The position numbers and the translations under genes were made by a program. From Pseudomonadota bacterium (GTDB lineage: Bacteria > Pseudomonadota > Gammaproteobacteria > Xanthomonadales > Rhodanobacteraceae): 6,621 nucleotides of DNA. The stretch covers positions 1 to 6,621 of the forward strand of contig JAJZGE010000100.1 in NCBI GenBank assembly GCA_021798675.1, in the 5' to 3' direction. Numbering within the stretch: position 1 is the first letter of the stretch; the number at the start of each line of letters is the position of its first letter. The notes beneath the pieces were generated by a model. It had not been told where the DNA came from. It searched no databases and worked only from the letters and a program-made list of their open reading frames with translations. Shown here one piece after another: positions 1-6,621 of this stretch.

Positions 1-88
1 CGCTCCGGCCGCTGCCGCCCCGGCCGCCGCTGCCAGCGCCGCCAAGGATGCCTCCGACAAGGCCAAGGATGCGATGAAGGGTCACTGA
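1..88 (+). CDS. C-terminal end of an Ala/Lys-rich protein (partial, 5' end outside window)
   Basis: An open frame enters from the left edge and ends at TGA 86-88. The visible 28 residues are very low in complexity: an Ala/Pro run followed by a Lys/Asp/Ala stretch ending AKDAMKGH. Such tails occur on several unrelated proteins (small secreted or envelope proteins, phasin-like or histone-like proteins), so no function can be assigned from this fragment. The reading frame is supported by the intrinsic terminator that starts 18 nt after its stop codon, as expected for the last gene of a transcript. The Ala-rich composition alone would be weak evidence in DNA this GC-rich. Confidence 0.6.
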   Translation, partial: APAAAAPAAAASAAKDASDKAKDAMKGH

Positions 89-106
89 TCCTTGTCTGCA
101 GTCCGG

Positions 107-141
107 AAAAACGGCCGCTTCACGCGGCCGTTTTTCTTTTT
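107..141 (+). terminator. Strong Rho-independent terminator
   Basis: A perfect 12-bp inverted repeat pairs 107-118 (AAAAACGGCCGC) with 124-135 (GCGGCCGTTTTT) around a 5-nt loop (TTCAC). It is followed by an almost pure T tract to 141, interrupted only by one C. It lies 18 nt after the stop of the upstream gene and should end that transcript. The A run on the left arm could also give some termination for transcripts coming from the right, but the left flank is not otherwise A-rich. Confidence 0.93.
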
Positions 142-239
142 GTGCGGCATGGCGGTTGCCCGATCGCACCGTGCTCCGCCACAGATCGCAGCATGCTGCC
201 GTTATCATCGTCGGATTCATTGACTACGGCTGCACGCGC

Positions 240-1847
240 ATGAGTGTCATCGTTTCGCAGATCGATCCGCGCTCCCCCGAGTTCCAGGCCAACAGCGCCC
301 GGTTGCGCTCCGTCACCGCGGACCTCCAGCGCGAGTTGGCACGCAGCGCCGAAGGCGGCGGCGCCAAGGCCCGCGAAAAGCACACCGCGCGCGGCAAGCT
401 GCTGCCGCGTGAACGCATCCGCGCCCTGCTCGATCCGGGCTCGCCCTTCCTCGAGCTCTCGCCACTGGCCGCGCACGGCATGTACGACGACGCCGCGCCC
501 GCGGCCGGCATCATTACCGGCATCGGCCGGATCAACGGCATCGAGGTCGTGGTGGTGGCGAACGACGCCACCGTGAAGGGCGGCACCTACTTCCCGATGA
601 CGGTGAAGAAACACCTTCGCGCACAGGAAGTGGCGCTGGAGAACCGTCTGCCCTGCGTCTACCTGGTCGATTCGGGCGGCGCCTTCCTGCCGCTGCAGGA
701 CGAGGTGTTTCCGGACAAGGAGCACTTCGGCCGGATCTTCTACAACCAGGCACGGATGTCCTCGCTGGGCATTCCGCAGATCGCGGTGGTCATGGGTAGT
801 TGCACCGCCGGCGGCGCCTACGTGCCGGCGATGAGCGACGAGACGATCATCGTGCGCGAGCAGGGCACGATCTTCCTGGGCGGCCCGCCGCTGGTGAAGG
901 CCGCCACCGGCGAGGTGGTGGACGCCGAGACGCTGGGCGGTGCGGACGTCCATACCTCCATCTCCGGCGTCGCCGACCATTACGCCGAGAACGACGCGCA
1001 CGCGCTCAGCATCGCCCGCGACGTCGTGGCCTCGCTCAACCGCAGGAAGGCCATGCCGCTGGCGCTGCGCGAGCCGCTGGAGCCGAAATACCCGGCCGAC
1101 GAACTGTATGGCGTGATTCCGGAAGATACCCGTCGCCCGTTCGACATCCGCGAGGTGATCGCACGCATCGTCGACGGCTCCGAGTTCCACGAGTTCAAGG
1201 CGCGCTACGGCAAGACGCTGGTGTGCGGCTTCGCGCACATCCACGGCTACCCGGTGGGCATCGTCGCCAACAACGGCATCCTGTTCGCCGAAAGCGCGCT
1301 CAAGGGCGCGCACTTCATCGAGCTGTGCAACCAGCGCAACGTGCCGCTGGTGTTCCTGCAGAACATCACCGGCTTCATGGTCGGCAAGAAGTACGAGCAG
1401 GCCGGCATCGCCAAGGACGGCGCCAAGATGGTCACCGCGGTGGCCTGCTCGCACGTGCCGAAGTTCACCGTGGTGATCGGCGGCAGCTTCGGCGCCGGCA
1501 ACTACGCCATGTGCGGCCGCGCCTACGGCGCGCGCTTCCTCTGGATGTGGCCGAACGCGCGCATCAGCGTGATGGGCGGCGAGCAGGCCGCCAGCGTGCT
1601 GGCCACGGTGAAGCGCGACGGCATCGAGGGTGCCGGCAAGACGTGGAGCGCGGAAGAGGAAGACGCGTTCAAGGCGCCGATCCGCGAACAGTACGAACGC
1701 CAGGGCCACCCCTACTACGCCAGCGCGCGGTTGTGGGACGACGGCATCATCGACCCGACCGACACACGCCGCGTGCTGGGGCTGGCGATCTCCGCCTCGA
1801 TGAATGCGTCGATCGAGCCACAGCGCTTCGGCGTATTCCGCATGTGA
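240..1847 (+). CDS. liuB: Methylcrotonyl-CoA carboxylase, carboxyltransferase (beta) subunit
   Basis: 535 aa, the usual length of LiuB/MCCC2. The carboxyltransferase moves the carboxyl group from carboxybiotin on the alpha subunit to 3-methylcrotonyl-CoA, giving 3-methylglutaconyl-CoA in leucine breakdown; it acts in the cytosol. Collinear family landmarks are DSGGA (144-148) and [16 protein letters not shown] (186-201) in the N-terminal crotonase-like domain, then [14 protein letters not shown] (373-386), [15 protein letters not shown] (414-428) and MGGEQAA (445-451) in the C-terminal domain, and the typical end GVFRM. The TAGGAY and GSFGAGN segments form the oxyanion-hole regions in this family. 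The ATG at 240 is chosen because the next residues align with the start of LiuB (QIDPRS matching QINPRS); an in-frame TTG at 156 would add an unconserved extension. No clear Shine-Dalgarno is seen. No biotin subunit follows. Related acyl-CoA carboxylases (geranyl-CoA, AtuC) are a less likely alternative. Confidence 0.93.
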   Translation: MSVIVSQIDPRSPEFQANSARLRSVTADLQRELARSAEGGGAKAREKHTARGKLLPRERIRALLDPGSPFLELSPLAAHGMYDDAAPAAGIITGIGRINGIEVVVVANDATVKGGTYFPMTVKKHLRAQEVALENRLPCVYLVDSGGAFLPLQDEVFPDKEHFGRIFYNQARMSSLGIPQIAVVMGSCTAGGAYVPAMSDETIIVREQGTIFLGGPPLVKAATGEVVDAETLGGADVHTSISGVADHYAENDAHALSIARDVVASLNRRKAMPLALREPLEPKYPADELYGVIPEDTRRPFDIREVIARIVDGSEFHEFKARYGKTLVCGFAHIHGYPVGIVANNGILFAESALKGAHFIELCNQRNVPLVFLQNITGFMVGKKYEQAGIAKDGAKMVTAVACSHVPKFTVVIGGSFGAGNYAMCGRAYGARFLWMWPNARISVMGGEQAASVLATVKRDGIEGAGKTWSAEEEDAFKAPIREQYERQGHPYYASARLWDDGIIDPTDTRRVLGLAISASMNASIEPQRFGVFRM

Positions 1848-1870
1848 CCCGGCGACCCGATAGCCACCGC

Positions 1871-1897
1871 ATGACCCAGGGGATATCTCGCGGATGA
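1871..1897 (+). other. Possible 8-codon leader ORF overlapping the hscC start
   Basis: In the 46-nt gap before hscC, an ATG at 1871 opens a tiny frame (MTQGISRG) that ends at TGA 1895-1897. This gives an ATGA overlap with the hscC start codon, and the frame contains an ATA codon, which is uncommon in DNA this GC-rich. The layout would allow translational coupling. However, no ribosome binding site precedes the ATG, and the same frame is open for a long way upstream, so chance is a good explanation. Confidence 0.15.
1878..1883 (+). promoter_or_regulatory. Shine-Dalgarno of hscC
   Basis: AGGGGA lies 10 nt before the ATG at 1894. It supports this start, which is also where similarity to Hsp70 begins (residue 1 leads straight into VGIDLGTT). 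Confidence 0.6.
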
Positions 1898-3585
1898 TCG
1901 TCGGCATTGATCTCGGCACCACCCACTCGCTCATCGGCTGCTACGACGCCGGAGGAGCGCGCCTGTTCGCCAATCCGCTCGGCAGCCTGCTTACGCCATC
2001 GGTGGTCGCCATCGACGAAGGCGGGCACGTGCTGGTCGGTCAGGCTGCCCGCGACCGCCTCATCAGCCATCCGGAATCGAGCGTCGCCAACTTCAAGCGC
2101 TGGATGGGCAGTCCGCGCGAGACCCGGCTGGGCAAGCGTGCGTTCCGTCCCGAGGAACTCTCGGCACTCGTGCTGCGCTCGCTGCTGGCCGATGCCGAAG
2201 CCGCACTCGGCGGAAAGATCACCGAGGCCGTCATCAGCGTTCCTGCCTATTTCTCCGACGCCCAGCGCAAGGCCACGCGCAGCGCCGGCGAGCTGGCTGG
2301 CATCCGGGTCGAACGGCTGATCAACGAGCCGACCGCCGCCGCGCTGGCCTACGGCCTGCAGGAGCGTCCGGACGGCTCGCGCTTCGTGGTGTTCGACCTC
2401 GGTGGCGGCACCTTCGACGTATCGGTGCTGGAAATGTTCGAGGGCGTGGTCGAAGTGCACGCCAGCGCCGGCGACAACTTCCTCGGCGGCGAGGATTTCC
2501 TCGATGTCCTGGAAGCCGCCTGCCTCGGCGACCTCAACCTGCCGGTCGACCGCCTCTCCGCCGCGCAACGCGGTCAGTTGCGCCGCTGGCTGGAAGCCGC
2601 CAAGCGCGAACTCAGCCTGCAACAGCAGGCGCGGGTCACTGGCCAGCTCGGCGAACGCACGGTCGACTGGCGCATCGACCAGGAGCGCTTTGCCAGGATT
2701 GCCGAACCGCTGCTGCAGCGCATGCGCATGCCGCTGGAACGCGCGATGCGCGATGCGCGCCTGCAACCCGGGCAGATCGACGAGATCGTGCTGGTCGGCG
2801 GCGCCAGCCGCATGCCGATGGTGACGCGCATGGTTTCGCGCATGTTCGGACGCCTGCCGCTGCGCCACCTGCATCCCGACGAGGCGATCGCGCTCGGCGC
2901 CTGCGCGGCGGCCGGCATGAAGGCACGCGACCAGCGGCTCGACGAGGTGATCCTCACCGACGTGTGCCCCTACACGCTGGGCACCGAAGTGGCGCGACGC
3001 GACGGCGACGGCCAGCTGCATTCCGGCTTCTTCCATCCGATCATCCACCGCAACAGCACGGTGCCGACCAGCCGCGAGGAATCGTTCTGGCCCACGCATC
3101 CGCAGCAGAAGGCCTTGCAGCTCGATGTATACCAGGGCGAAAACCCGATGGTCGCGAACAACATCAAGCTCGGCGAGCTGCGGGTGGAACTCGATCCGCG
3201 GCTGCCAGCTGAACAGAACGCGGTAAGGCTTCGCTTCACCTACGACATCAATGGCGTGCTGCAGGTCGAAGCCACCGTCCAGGCCACCGGACGGCACTAC
3301 GAACTGCTGCTGGAGCGCAACCCGGGCCTGCTGCTCGACTCCGAACAGATCCGCCAACGACTGGCTTCGCTCGCCGAACTCAAGATCCATCCGCGCGACA
3401 AGCAGGAGAACATCGCCCTGCTCGCCCGCGCCGAACGCCTGTACGAGGAACATCTGCAGGCACGCGCACAGCTGCAGGCGTGGATCGCCCAGTTCCGCGC
3501 CGTTGTCGAGACACAGGATGACCACCTGATACGCGAGCATCGGCGCGAACTCGGCCTTGCGCTGGACGCCCTGGAGCAAGCCTGA
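1894..3585 (+). CDS. hscC: Hsp70-family chaperone of the HscC subfamily
   Basis: 563 aa, close to E. coli HscC (about 556) and clearly shorter than DnaK (about 640). ATP-driven folding chaperone, cytosolic. The nucleotide-binding domain shows phosphate-1 GIDLGTTHS (4-12), a Lys at 68 at the place of the DnaK catalytic lysine, [12 protein letters not shown] (114-125), [12 protein letters not shown] (143-154), DLGGGTFD (168-175) and the adenosine motif VGGASRMP (301-308). The interdomain linker region reads [13 protein letters not shown] (351-363), as in HscC, where DnaK has LLLDVTPLSLG. The beta substrate-binding domain runs about 364-475 ([38 protein letters not shown]). The helical lid is short (about 476-563) and lacks the EEVD-like tail. 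The next gene, a J-protein, starts inside its stop codon, and no grpE is adjacent. HscC type is preferred over DnaK or HscA because of the length, the linker and the neighbour. Confidence 0.93.
   Translation: MIVGIDLGTTHSLIGCYDAGGARLFANPLGSLLTPSVVAIDEGGHVLVGQAARDRLISHPESSVANFKRWMGSPRETRLGKRAFRPEELSALVLRSLLADAEAALGGKITEAVISVPAYFSDAQRKATRSAGELAGIRVERLINEPTAAALAYGLQERPDGSRFVVFDLGGGTFDVSVLEMFEGVVEVHASAGDNFLGGEDFLDVLEAACLGDLNLPVDRLSAAQRGQLRRWLEAAKRELSLQQQARVTGQLGERTVDWRIDQERFARIAEPLLQRMRMPLERAMRDARLQPGQIDEIVLVGGASRMPMVTRMVSRMFGRLPLRHLHPDEAIALGACAAAGMKARDQRLDEVILTDVCPYTLGTEVARRDGDGQLHSGFFHPIIHRNSTVPTSREESFWPTHPQQKALQLDVYQGENPMVANNIKLGELRVELDPRLPAEQNAVRLRFTYDINGVLQVEATVQATGRHYELLLERNPGLLLDSEQIRQRLASLAELKIHPRDKQENIALLARAERLYEEHLQARAQLQAWIAQFRAVVETQDDHLIREHRRELGLALDALEQA
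3573..3576 (+). promoter_or_regulatory. Shine-Dalgarno of the J-protein gene, inside hscC
   Basis: GGAG ends 8 nt before the ATG at 3585, within the last codons of hscC. Together with the TGATG stop/start overlap it fits translational coupling and fixes the start of the J-protein at 3585. Confidence 0.65.
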
Positions 3586-4985
3586 TGTCGCCGCTCGAGC
3601 AGCTCGGCCTGCCGGCGGACGCCGACGAACGCATGGTCAAGCGTGCCTACGCGCAGCGCCTGCGCGATACCCGGCCAGACAGTGACCCGGAAGGCTTCCA
3701 GCGCCTGCACGCGATCTACCAGGCGGCCCTGGCACAGTGCCAACGCCAGGCACCGGGCACGGCGATGGTTCGCAAAGCACCCGGAGAACCGTCGACGCCG
3801 GCCGACGGCACGCCGGTCGCGGTAGACAGTCCGCCTGACGAAACCATCGCCATCGCTTTCGGGCCATTTTGCGATCAGATCTTCGAGCTGGGGGCAAAAG
3901 GCGACGCGACCTCACTCAAGGCCTGGCTGGAAGGGCTTCCGGCCTTGTGGTCGCTGCGCATGAAGGCGCGTGCGGGTCAGGAGCTGCTTGCACAATTGCA
4001 TCGCGAGGCACCGCCGATGTCGCCGGCCTGCATGGAAGCATTGCTGGCGTTCTTCGACATGGACCAGGCGCGTCCGGGCCACGACGCATTGCGGCTGCAG
4101 CAACTGTTGCGGCGCATGCAACTGGCGTGGGAACTGCAACCGGCGCATCGTGATGCGCTGGCCGAGCGCATGGGGCTGCCCCTGCACAGCGGCCGCGGCG
4201 GATTGGATCTCCACCTGGAACGGCTGGCACGCCCGTTCGGTTGGGCCCAGGTGGTGCGGATCGGACTGGTGCCCTACGAAGCCTCGGCGTACACGCAGTT
4301 CATCCAGGATCTGGGGCTGCGTCACCCCGAGGACCTGCCCGGAACCTGCGACCCGGACCAGGTGCGCTTCTGGCTGAAGGCCACCGAGCCGGGGCGCGTA
4401 AGCAAGGCGCGATTGCAGCTCGGCGGAATCCGCTGCGCCGCCGCGCTGCTCAGTGGACTGTTGCTCGGGTGGCTGTTTGGCAGCCTGATGCGCACGCCGC
4501 CGGATCCTTTCTACTGGCCGGCGTTCGGGTGGTGCGTCGGCCTGTCCGCCGTACCGTGCGGGTTGTGGGGGCTGTCCATGCTGATGCTGCCGCTGGACAG
4601 CTGGCACGCAAAGCCGGAATACCAGCCGGTCCGCTGGCCATGGCTCAACCTGCTGCTGGTACCGCTGCTGTGCGCGGCCACCCTGGCATCCGCCGAGGCA
4701 GAGGCCTACGTACCGGCCCTGGGATGTGCGCTCGTGGCGTTGTGGTTGGCGTTTCGGCGGTTGCGGCGACGAAACGCCACGTCGCTGCGCCTCAACCCTC
4801 GACTGATATGGTTCGGCCTGTGGGGCATCTTCATGCTGGCCCGGTCGCTCTTGCAGGATACCGATCCCACCTACGCGAGTAGCGCCTACCCCGCGCTGGC
4901 CGCCGCCACGGCGATGCTGATCTGGGGCATGGATCTCTGGCGCCAGCGGCATGGCCTGAGAGTGCGCGCGGAAATGACGCGCTGA
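3585..4985 (+). CDS. Membrane-anchored J-domain protein with RPD in place of HPD, HscC partner (DjlC/DjlB type)
   Basis: 466 aa. Residues 1-55 match a compact J domain: PLEQLGLP (helix I), then MVKRAYAQRLRD (helix II), then TRPDSDPEGFQ (29-39) where HPD is expected, then RLHAIYQAALAQ (helix III). The His of HPD is Arg30; Pro31 and Asp32 are kept. A Pro-rich linker (about 57-85) leads to a helical soluble region (about 90-275). Six predicted membrane spans follow, near 283-301, 311-335, 352-370, 375-391, 407-423 and 433-449. Loops facing the cytoplasm are basic (RRLRRRNATSLRLNPR between spans 4 and 5; the C-terminal tail), while the opposite loops are acidic, so both ends should be cytoplasmic. 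The likely role is to bring HscC to the inner membrane and stimulate its ATPase. Size and plan resemble E. coli DjlC/DjlB. The 1-base overlap with hscC supports the pairing. Clients are unknown. GC preference at third positions looks a little weaker here than in the two genes before it. Confidence 0.85.
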   Translation: MSPLEQLGLPADADERMVKRAYAQRLRDTRPDSDPEGFQRLHAIYQAALAQCQRQAPGTAMVRKAPGEPSTPADGTPVAVDSPPDETIAIAFGPFCDQIFELGAKGDATSLKAWLEGLPALWSLRMKARAGQELLAQLHREAPPMSPACMEALLAFFDMDQARPGHDALRLQQLLRRMQLAWELQPAHRDALAERMGLPLHSGRGGLDLHLERLARPFGWAQVVRIGLVPYEASAYTQFIQDLGLRHPEDLPGTCDPDQVRFWLKATEPGRVSKARLQLGGIRCAAALLSGLLLGWLFGSLMRTPPDPFYWPAFGWCVGLSAVPCGLWGLSMLMLPLDSWHAKPEYQPVRWPWLNLLLVPLLCAATLASAEAEAYVPALGCALVALWLAFRRLRRRNATSLRLNPRLIWFGLWGIFMLARSLLQDTDPTYASSAYPALAAATAMLIWGMDLWRQRHGLRVRAEMTR

Positions 4986-5029
4986 CTCCGGCACCCGCCG
5001 TGGATTCCCACGATCGGGAGCGACGCGCC
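4986..5029. other. Convergent intergenic gap without clear terminator
   Basis: 44 nt separate the stop of the J-protein gene from the stop of the minus-strand Cys-rich protein gene. The only inverted repeat seen is a short 5-bp stem, CGTGG (4999-5003) with CCACG (5008-5012), without a T tract on either side. Transcripts from the two sides may therefore overlap or end by Rho. Confidence 0.5.
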
Positions 5030-5365
5030 TCAGCGCCCGCGCGAGCGGAAATGCAACGGCATGGGCTCCGCAGCCCTGCGCGTCGGGTCGGCTCCGGTTC
5101 CATGCGGCAAGGCGGATGCCGGTGGCTTCGGTCCGCAAGCGCCGCAGGTGCTGCAACCGTCGCTGCAGTTACCGGTGCCCTGCTTCGGTTGCAGCCGGCG
5201 TGCCAGCGCCTTCAGCAGGCGCGAATCACCGCGCGACAGCCGGATCGAAACCGCCGCCAGCCAGCGACTGGTGAGCTGCGGTGCCAGCTTGCGGAACACC
5301 ACCAGCAGGCTGGCCGCCACGATCAGGCCGAGCACGATGTACTGGATCAGCAGGCCGCCGCTCAC
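5030..5365 (-). CDS. FeoB-associated Cys-rich single-pass membrane protein (DUF6587-like)
   Basis: 111 aa, starting at GTG 5365-5363, which overlaps the feoB stop as GTGA. A good Shine-Dalgarno (GAGGA, about 7 nt upstream) supports this start. Residues 5-24 form one hydrophobic span (IQYIVLGLIVAASLLVVF). A basic, probably amphipathic stretch follows (25-61), then a cysteine cluster C-x3-C-x2-C-x2-C (Cys67, 71, 74, 77), then a 34-residue Pro/Arg-containing tail. By the positive-inside rule the Cys cluster faces the cytoplasm. Small Cys-rich membrane proteins often sit directly downstream of feoB in bacteria, and the family name here is from memory. A role in handing over or sensing ferrous iron, or in stabilising FeoB, is inference. 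It belongs to the same transcript as feoB. The long tail after the cysteines is longer than I expect for such proteins. Confidence 0.75.
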   Translation of the reverse strand: MSGGLLIQYIVLGLIVAASLLVVFRKLAPQLTSRWLAAVSIRLSRGDSRLLKALARRLQPKQGTGNCSDGCSTCGACGPKPPASALPHGTGADPTRRAAEPMPLHFRSRGR

Positions 5366-6621
5366 GCCAGCATCCTCGCGACCTGGTAGACGAGGAGGGA
5401 CGCCGCGTAGGCCATCACGAACTGGTAGCTGAACGAGACGGCCACGTTGCGCCACGCGCCGGTTTCGCGCTTGATCACCGCCAGCGTAGACATGCACTGC
5501 GGCGCATAGGCGAACCACACCAGCAGCGAGAGCGCGGAGGCCAGCGACACGTGCGCGGCCAGCGCCGGCGCGAGCTGGCCGGCGTCGCCACCCACTGCGT
5601 ACACGGTGGCCAGCGCCGCCACCGCGGTTTCGCGCGCAGCGAAGGCGGGAATCAGCGCCAGGCTCATCTGCCAGTTGAAGCCGATCGGCGCGAACGGATA
5701 CGCCAACCAATGGCCGAGATGACCGGCGAAGCTGTAGTCGATGGCCGGCTCGGTCGCGCCAGGCGGTGGCGCGGGAAAGGTGGACAGCACCCACATCAGC
5801 ACGGTGAGGGCCAGGATCACCCCGGTCAGCCGCTTCAGGAAGACCATGCCGCGCTCGTACAGGCCGATGCCCACATCGCGCGCCTTGGGCAGGCGATACG
5901 ACGGCAGCTCCATCAGCAGCGCGTGCTCGCCCTGGTCGCGGCGGATGCGCTTCATCACCCAGCCCACCGCCATCGCGCCGAGGATGCCGGCGGCATACAG
6001 CGCGAACAACACCAGACCCTGCAGGTTGAATATGCCGAGCACGCTGTGCGCGGGGATGAACGCGCCGATCAGCAGCGCATATACCGGCAATCGCGCCGAG
6101 CAGGTCATCAGCGGCGCCACCAGGATGGTGGCCAGGCGGTCGCGCGGGTCGGTGATCGACCGCGTGCCCATGATGCCGGGGATGGCGCAGGCGAAGCTGG
6201 AGAGCAACGGGATGAACGAACGCCCGGTCAGCCCCACCGACACCATCAGCCGATCCAGCAGGAAGGCCGCGCGCGGCAGGTAGCCGGATTCCTCCAGCGT
6301 CAGGATGAAGAGGAACAGCACCAGGATCTCGGGCAGGAAGCCGAGTACGGTGCCCAGACCGGTGAAGATGCCGTCGGTCAGCAGGCCGCGCAACGGCCCT
6401 GGCGGCAACCCCGCGGCGAGATGCGCGCCCATCCAGCCGAAGCCTTCGCCGATCAGGTCGGTCATCGGCTTGCCCAGCGAATACACCGCCTGGAACACCA
6501 GGAACATCACCAGCGCGAGGATGGCCAGGCCGAACACCGGATGCAGCGCCCAGCGGTCGAGCGCATCGTCCAGCTCGGCGGTGCGCCGTGGCATGCGTAC
6601 GGTGGCGGCGAGCAGTTCACG
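5362..6621 (-). CDS. feoB: Ferrous iron transporter FeoB, C-terminal membrane part (partial, 5' end outside window)
   Basis: 419 residues are visible; the frame is open to the right edge (RELLAATVR before the first internal Met), so the N-terminal GTPase and GDI domains, roughly 200 residues, lie outside. FeoB moves Fe(II) across the inner membrane. Visible landmarks, numbered from the edge, are GFLPEILVLFLF (94-105), LEESGYLPRAAFLLDRLM (109-126), the first Gate region SFIPLLSSFACAIPGIMGTR (135-154), APLMTCSARLPVYALL (169-184), the second Gate region FAARETAVAALATVYAVG (327-344) and PQCMSTLAVIKRETGAW (374-390). The three cysteines (145, 174, 376) sit at the conserved places of the family. The protein ends shortly after the last span, without the Cys-rich C-terminal tail of E. 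coli FeoB; a Cys cluster is instead carried by the overlapping small gene downstream. Any feoA and the promoter would be to the right, outside the window. Confidence 0.93.
   Translation of the reverse strand, partial: RELLAATVRMPRRTAELDDALDRWALHPVFGLAILALVMFLVFQAVYSLGKPMTDLIGEGFGWMGAHLAAGLPPGPLRGLLTDGIFTGLGTVLGFLPEILVLFLFILTLEESGYLPRAAFLLDRLMVSVGLTGRSFIPLLSSFACAIPGIMGTRSITDPRDRLATILVAPLMTCSARLPVYALLIGAFIPAHSVLGIFNLQGLVLFALYAAGILGAMAVGWVMKRIRRDQGEHALLMELPSYRLPKARDVGIGLYERGMVFLKRLTGVILALTVLMWVLSTFPAPPPGATEPAIDYSFAGHLGHWLAYPFAPIGFNWQMSLALIPAFAARETAVAALATVYAVGGDAGQLAPALAAHVSLASALSLLVWFAYAPQCMSTLAVIKRETGAWRNVAVSFSYQFVMAYAASLLVYQVARMLA
5372..5377 (-). promoter_or_regulatory. Shine-Dalgarno deciding the GTG start of the Cys-rich protein
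   Basis: On the minus strand GAGGAT lies at 5377-5372, about 7 nt before the GTG at 5365, within the last codons of feoB. It favours this GTG over upstream in-frame codons, which would run deep into feoB. Confidence 0.55.

Noticed and set aside
203..208. TATCAT as a possible -10 box for liuB
   Set aside because: No acceptable -35 hexamer lies 16-18 nt upstream (the region reads around CACAGA) and there is no extended -10 TG. A promoter is expected between 142 and 239, but I cannot place it.
156..239. In-frame TTG start extending LiuB by 28 residues
   Set aside because: The known LiuB N-terminus aligns at the ATG at 240. The added residues resemble no family member and would leave almost no room for a promoter after the terminator.
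120..1934. 604-codon open frame on the minus strand opposite liuB
   Set aside because: The plus strand has an unmistakable LiuB. The antisense translation is rich in His, Arg, Val and Ala, lacks any family motif, and is the usual mirror frame of GC-rich coding DNA. It also runs across the terminator.
1747..3579. 610-codon open frame on the minus strand opposite hscC
   Set aside because: Same artefact: it mirrors the HscC codons, shows no recognisable domain, and HscC is certain.
4999..5012. Hairpin CGTGG/CCACG as a terminator between the convergent units
   Set aside because: Only five base pairs and no T tract on either side, so it is too weak to call a terminator.
3912..5156. 414-codon open frame on the minus strand opposite the J-protein gene
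   Set aside because: The plus-strand frame has a J domain, coherent membrane spans and a coupled start. The antisense product is a Gln/Arg-rich low-complexity shadow with no motif.
5362..6594. The Met at 6594-6592 as the true start of a short FeoB-like protein
   Set aside because: The frame stays open to the window edge with FeoB-like residues before this Met. FeoB needs its N-terminal GTPase domain, so this is an internal Met of a gene cut by the window.

Overview
The window is dense, GC-rich bacterial chromosome with almost no non-coding space. It most resembles a gammaproteobacterium of the Xanthomonadales/Rhodanobacteraceae type (Rhodanobacter, Dyella, Luteibacter and relatives). That placement is an inference from base composition, strong GC preference at third codon positions, and the gene families present. 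No phylogenetic marker gene is in the window.

Layout, left to right. Positions 1-88 hold the 3' end of a plus-strand gene with an Ala/Lys-rich tail, closed by a strong intrinsic terminator (107-141). Next is a plus-strand group of three genes. The first is the carboxyltransferase (beta) subunit of methylcrotonyl-CoA carboxylase (liuB/MCCC2 type, 240-1847). After 46 nt comes an HscC-type Hsp70 chaperone (1894-3585). Its stop codon overlaps by one base the start of a membrane-anchored J-domain protein (3585-4985). Convergent to these, on the minus strand, are the C-terminal two thirds of the ferrous iron transporter FeoB (entering from the right edge, 6621-5362) and, overlapping its stop codon by 4 nt, a 111-aa single-pass Cys-rich membrane protein (5365-5030).

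How the genes work together. HscC and the J-protein are almost certainly a dedicated chaperone pair: the J-protein is translationally coupled to the chaperone, and the pairing recalls hscC/djlC of E. coli. The J-protein has a divergent J domain in which the HPD tripeptide reads RPD. It ends in six predicted membrane spans whose loop charges fit an N-in/C-in topology, so it would recruit HscC to the inner face of the cytoplasmic membrane. The carboxylase subunit sits directly upstream with no visible terminator between, so it may share the transcript. Its usual leucine-catabolism partners (biotin subunit, isovaleryl-CoA dehydrogenase, methylglutaconyl-CoA hydratase) are not next to it on the right side. 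FeoB and the Cys-rich protein form an iron-uptake unit, with the small protein probably an accessory of FeoB.

The most interesting element is the HscC plus RPD-type polytopic J-protein module. The family is known in outline, but its clients are not well established. I found no CRISPR array, mobile element, tRNA or rRNA, and no intergenic stretch over about 150 bases.
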